Shown here: positions 45,747-50,126 of the stretch, piece by piece
Position numbering within the stretch: position 1 is the stretch's first letter
Layout of the letters: each line of letters begins with the position of its first letter
Made by a program: the position numbers and the translations under genes
Assembly: GCA_009697455.1 (NCBI GenBank)
Contig: SHUI01000003.1
Span: forward strand, 1 to 50,126
Direction of reading: 5' to 3'
Length of the DNA: 50,126 nucleotides
Source: Bryobacterales bacterium
GTDB lineage: Bacteria > Acidobacteriota > Terriglobia > Bryobacterales > Bryobacteraceae
Notes under the pieces: generated by a model
Database searches by the model: none
What the model was told of the DNA's origin: nothing
The model's input: the letters and a program-made list of their open reading frames with translations, nothing else

Positions 45747-48700
45747 TACGCTTTCTCCAACTTCACCAGGAAACCCTTGTATTCGGGCGCGAACGAGTTC
45801 GGGTCGACGATCGTCGGCGTTACCAGATTCGCCAGCGATCCTTGCTGCTTCCCTTTTCCCAGAAAGCCCCAGTGAATCGGGAACCCGATCTGATACACTT
45901 TCTTCCCACCCACCGTCATCGGTTTGATGCGGCGCGTCACCATCGCCTTTCCCTCAATCGATCCCCGCGCCGACGTCACCTTGACCTTCCCGCCGTTCGC
46001 GATACCCTTCTCTTTCGCCAGTTCCTCCGGAATCTCGACGAAGAACTCAGGCTGCAACTGCATGTTGTACGGATTGTTCTTCGTCCAATAATGAAAGTGC
46101 TCCGTCAGCCGGTAGGTCGTGCAGACAATCGGATATTCCGCGGCTTCGCCGAGCTTGTCGAATTCCGTGGTGAACGGCTTCACGGCGGGGTTCGAACTCT
46201 GCGAAGGATGCAGCGGATTCGGTATGGGCGCTTCCACCGGCTCGTAGTGTTCGGAGAACGGGCCTTCGGCGAATTGCCCCGGCACGAATAGCCGCGCCAC
46301 GCCCTCGGGCAGCATGATGAACGCGCCCATCCCGGCGTCATGGGTACCGGCGGGCGTGTTTGCGGGCGCGCTGTCGGGCTTGAAGTCCGGAACGTCGCCC
46401 ACCCACTTCTCGCCGTTCCAGCTCAGCACCGGGCGCGATGCGTCCCACGGCTTCCCCGCGCCATCCGCCGAGCAGCGGTTGTACATAATGCGCCGGTTCG
46501 CCGGCCAGTTGAAAGACCAGTTCGGATGCGCGCCAAGGCCAGAAGGGTCCGCGGTGTTCCGCCGCTGCGTCAGATTCCCAGCCTCGGGATAGCACCCGAT
46601 GTAAAGCCAGTTGCCGCAGAGCGTAGAGCCGTCGGCGCGTGTGTCGAGGAACTTCCCAAGTTGGGCGCCCGCTTTCAGGACCACGGTCTTCGGGTCCTTT
46701 TCATCCTTGATATCCTGGATCGCCCAGCCGTTGATCTCCTTCAGAACCTCGTCCATCGAAGGCTTCGAAGGATTGCTGTACCACCAGTTCAAGTTGGTGA
46801 CGGACGCAGCTTGCCTGCCGCCTTCCGCCGCGTAAAGTTCGCGCACGCGAAGGAAAATGCGCGCGGTGATCTCCTGATCCGCCAGCGCTTCTCCGGGCGG
46901 ATCTATCGCCTTCCACTTCCACTGAATCCATCGCGCGGAATTCGTGAACGTCCCGTCCTTCTCGGCGAAGTTCGCCGCGGGTAACAGGAAGACTTCCGTC
47001 TGGACGTCCGCCGGCTTCTTGCCCACCAGTTCAAGAATGTTGGGCTTCCAGAAAGCGGCGGTTTCCTGTTCAAAATTCTCCGCCACCACCAGCCACTTCA
47101 GCTTCGACAAGCCGCTGAGAACCTTGCGCGAGTTCGGACCGTTCGACACCGGATTCATGCCATAGCTGATCAGCCCTTCCATGCGGCCCTGGAACATGTG
47201 GTCGAAGATGTAAGCCCAACTCCAGTTCTCGTCGACACCAGGCGCGGACTCCGGCAGCTTGGGATGAAGATGATAAGCGAAGTCGTTCTCTCTCGTCGCG
47301 GCCTTGCCGTAGAAGGCCTTCAATTGGCTCACCACGAAGCGGTCCGTATTCGAGTAGAAGTTCATCGCATTCGGCCGCAGCGGTTTGGGAGTTACCGCGT
47401 CGATAAACGTCTTGAGCGACTGATGGCCGGCCTTCTGGATCGCGACGTAGCCCGGCAGGTTGTGATATCCCATACCGCAATCCGTGCCGCCCTGAATATT
47501 CGCGTGCCCGCGCAGCGCGTTCAATCCGCCGCCCGCGATGCCCATATTTCCCAGCAATAACTGCAGCATCGCCGCCGTGTGAATCAGTTGCACGGAGGAG
47601 CTGTGGTGCGTCCATCCGAGCGCGTAGAGAATGGTTCCGGCCTTGTCCGGTTTGAAGGTGGACGTGATCAGTTCGGCAGCGCGGACAAACTCCTCGGGCT
47701 TGCAGCCGCAAATCCGCGAGACCATTTCCGGCGTGTAGCGCGCGTAGTGTTTCTTCATGAGCTGAAACACCGACCGCGGATGCTCCATTGTCGCGTCGAT
47801 CTTCGCGAAGCCTTGCGCGTCGAGCTCGTAACTCCACGACGATTTGTCGGCGTACGCTTTCTTCGCCGTGTCCCAACCGGAGAACAGTCCCGCGGCTTCG
47901 TCGAACGCGTAGCTTTCCGTGACAAGGAACGTCGCGTTGGTGAAGAGGCGCACGTACTCGGCGTGATACCGGTTCTGGGTGAGCGCGTAGTGAATGAGGC
48001 CGCCGAGAAACGCGATATCGGTGCCGACGCGAATCTGGGTGAATGAATCGGAGACGGCGGAGGTGCGGTTATAGCGCGGGTCCACCGAGATGAGCTTCGC
48101 GTTGCGGTTCCGCTTGGCGTCCATGACGAAACGGAAACCGACCGGATGATTCTCCGCCGGATTCCCGCCCATGGCGAGGATGACATCGGCATTCGCAATG
48201 TCGGTCCAACCATTGGTCATGGCCCCCCGGCCGAAGGTGGCGGCCAAACTGGCCACCGTGGGTCCGTGTCAAATCCTGGCCTGTTGTTCGAGTGGTACGA
48301 CGCCGAGCCCCGCGCGGAAGGCTTTCACGAGCAGGTAATTGTTCTCGTTCGAATCGGTGCAGCCGCCCACGACGCCCATGGCCGTGAGCGCGTTCACGGT
48401 CCGGCCGAGCGCGTCTTTCTCGACGAGATGTTCGTCGCGCGTTTTCTTGATGAGGCGCGCGATGCGGTCGATGGCCCAGTCCCACGATTTGTCTTCCCAG
48501 TGATCGGACCCCGGCGCGCGGTAGCGGACCTTGGTGAGGCGCAGGTCGTTGACGATGTCCTGTTTGAGCGTGATGCCTTTCGGACAGAGCGAACCGCGGT
48601 TGATGGGGTGATCGGGATCGCCTTCGACGTGCACGACGGATGGCTTGACGTTGCGCGACGAATCGCCGAGGGTGTGGATGATGACGCCGCAGCTTACCGA

Positions 48701-48877
48701 GCAATAGGGGCAGGTGGAACGGTTCTCCGTGGTGCGCGCTATTTTCAACTGGCGCGTTTGGGCGTAGGCGGGTGCGAGGTCGAAGCCGAGCACGGCGGCG
48801 GCCGCGCCGGCGGACGTTGCGGCTTTCAGGAACGTTCGGCGTGTCGGCGTCATGGCGAGTGCCTCATTGTTTGACAT
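45746..48877 (-). CDS. Formate dehydrogenase alpha subunit (FdnG/FdoG-type), selenocysteine-containing; UGA at 48269-48271 read as Sec
   Basis: Tat signal RRTFLKAATSAG; CPYCSVSCGVIIH 4Fe-4S; ...PLEQQARI-(TGA)-HGPTVASLAATFGRGAMTNGWTDIANADVILAMGGNPAENHPVGFR in one continuous frame. Confidence 0.94.
48236..48268 (-). promoter_or_regulatory. Candidate bacterial SECIS stem-loop downstream of Sec UGA
   Basis: cacggacccac then ggtggc-cagtttggcc-gccacc on the minus strand, 11 nt after UGA. Confidence 0.6.
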
Positions 48878-48929
48878 GATGGCGCACGGGGCGGGCTGGG
48901 CGCAAGTCGGAAGTGTGGGCGCGGGGGCC

Positions 48930-49480
48930 ACGCTTCGCCCCGTTGGCAGTCAAAACCGACTGCCCCGCCACCTGTCCGGGCTTTAAGCTATGGTTTATCA
49001 AGTACTTGAATAGGGGGTGACGCAGAGAATTTATTTTCGTTTTTTTCGCGGCATCCGCGGCGGTTGACTCGCTCCCCCGGTTCGGATTATACACGTCCGG
49101 GTTCGTCGGGCCGGCTGGAATTCTTCCGAAAGCTTGGTATCCCATGTGGGAAATCGTTCAAAGCCTGTGACTGGGGACGGCAGCCGCCCTGCCCGCGCGA
49201 AGCGGAACTGGCCGCGCCTCGCGCGGTAGTAGTCGAAACCGACTGCCTGCCGCCCATCCGGACTTTAAGCTGTGTTTTGTCAAGCACTTGAATCGGGGGT
49301 GACGCAGAGAATTTTTCCCCGTTTTTCGCGGCGTCCGCGACGGTTCATTCGCTCCCTGCTCGGATTATACCCGTCCGGGTTCTTCAAGCTGGCTGGGATT
49401 CTCCCGAGGGCTTCGGGATCAACGTCGAAAAATAGTTCAAGCACCGTGACTCGGGGACGACAGCCGTCGCGAGCGTTCTC
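48930..49480 (+). repeat. Two tandem copies (about 280-bp spacing) of the GGGTGACGCAGA-core repeat
   Basis: gtttatcaagtacttgaatagggggtgacgcagagaattta... and gttttgtcaagcacttgaatcgggggtgacgcagagaattttt..., with matching flanks including cggattatac(a/c)cgtccgggttc. Confidence 0.88.
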
Positions 49481-49482
49481 AG

Positions 49483-49695
49483 TCACGCAAGGATCAAGCG
49501 GCGTCCCTTTGGATCAGGAATCGGATCGCCAAACTCCTTCGCCGTGTCGAGCCAGAGTCGAGTAGCTTCCAGGGCGCTGCTGAGCGCCGCTTCCGGTGAA
49601 GAACCGTGTGCGGCGCATCCTGAGAGTTCCGGCACCTCGGCAACGAACACTTCGTCCTCTTCGCTCAAGTAAATGATGACCTCATACTTGCTCAT
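49483..49695 (-). CDS. hicB: HicB-family antitoxin-like protein
   Basis: MSKYEVIIYLSEEDEVFVAEVPELSGCAAHGSSPEAALSSALEATRLWLDTAKEFGDPIPDP. Confidence 0.88.
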   Translation of the reverse strand: MSKYEVIIYLSEEDEVFVAEVPELSGCAAHGSSPEAALSSALEATRLWLDTAKEFGDPIPDPKGRRLILA

Positions 49696-49907
49696 TCCAG
49701 CTTTGCCTGGTACGGCTTCGCGTTGTGGCCGTCCCGCCGCAGGTTGATTTTCTCCTCGACCCCTGCCTTCCGAAAGAGATGATGGCTGCCTTTGACGCGC
49801 TTCTCGAAGCCCAGGCTTTCCAGCAAAGGACACAGGTCGTCAAAACGGATCGACGCATCGGAGACTCCGCTCAGGAGGCGTCGAAGCGTCTTGGCAGCGC
49901 TCACCAC
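49692..49907 (-). CDS. hicA: HicA-family mRNA interferase toxin-like protein (GTG start)
   Basis: FDDLCPLLESLGFEKRVKGSHHLFRKAGVEEKINLRRDGHNAKPYQAKLE; overlaps hicB start. Confidence 0.85.
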   Translation of the reverse strand: MVSAAKTLRRLLSGVSDASIRFDDLCPLLESLGFEKRVKGSHHLFRKAGVEEKINLRRDGHNAKPYQAKLE

Positions 49908-49921
49908 AATATAGTACCCCG

Positions 49922-50092
49922 ATGGGTGTAAGCATTCGCGAGGCGGAGATTGCGCAGCGGCTCCCGACCGAACTCGCCATTGCGCCTTATGCGCAAGGAG
50001 CGCTCTCGCTCGGCAAAGCCGCCGAACTCGCGGAGATGAATCGGATGCTCTTCGGTGAGACAGCGGGACAGCGAGTGATGGCACGGCACTAG
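49922..50092 (+). CDS. UPF0175-like small protein, possibly truncated
   Basis: MGVSIREAEIAQRLPTELAIAPYAQGALSLGKAAELAEMNRMLFGETAGQRVMARH; divergent from hicAB and below ORF-track length. Confidence 0.6.
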   Translation: MGVSIREAEIAQRLPTELAIAPYAQGALSLGKAAELAEMNRMLFGETAGQRVMARH

Positions 50093-50126
50093 CTAGGGCG
50101 ACGCGGAGTTGGCGCAAGACGTCTCC

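Overview
GC-rich chromosomal window, probably from the Acidobacteria (Bryobacterales/Solibacter-like); this is inferred from a TIGR03437-like Solibacter-type protein, an Oar-like TonB receptor and PQQ-dehydrogenase content. The standout system is a diversity-generating retroelement (DGR) at about 8.79-13.04 kb. Its target is a 903-aa protein with winged-helix, NACHT/STAND ATPase and FGE-sulfatase/C-type-lectin-fold regions. A 107-bp variable repeat (VR, 11356-11462) lies at the target's 3' end, followed by an avd-like gene, a DGR-type reverse transcriptase and a template repeat (TR, 12931-13037). VR and TR align without gaps with 21 mismatches, 19 of them at TR adenines. The RT reading frame has an in-frame TAG near its N-terminus, so current activity is uncertain. 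Other notable content: a formate dehydrogenase operon whose alpha subunit is split by an in-frame TGA in the conserved selenocysteine context (QARI-U-HGPTVASLA) with a SECIS-like hairpin; a GGGTGACGCAGA repeat family in two tandem clusters; a 3.2-kb toxin-antitoxin island (vapBC, brnTA-like) bounded by a duplicated tsaB tail and containing two truncated copies of an unrecognised gene; a BlaR1-like M56 peptidase with eight SDG[D/E] repeats; an FkbH-ACP-acyltransferase trio; tRNA-Asp; and several decayed genes. All calls were made by eye from sequence and the ORF track; no database searches were run.
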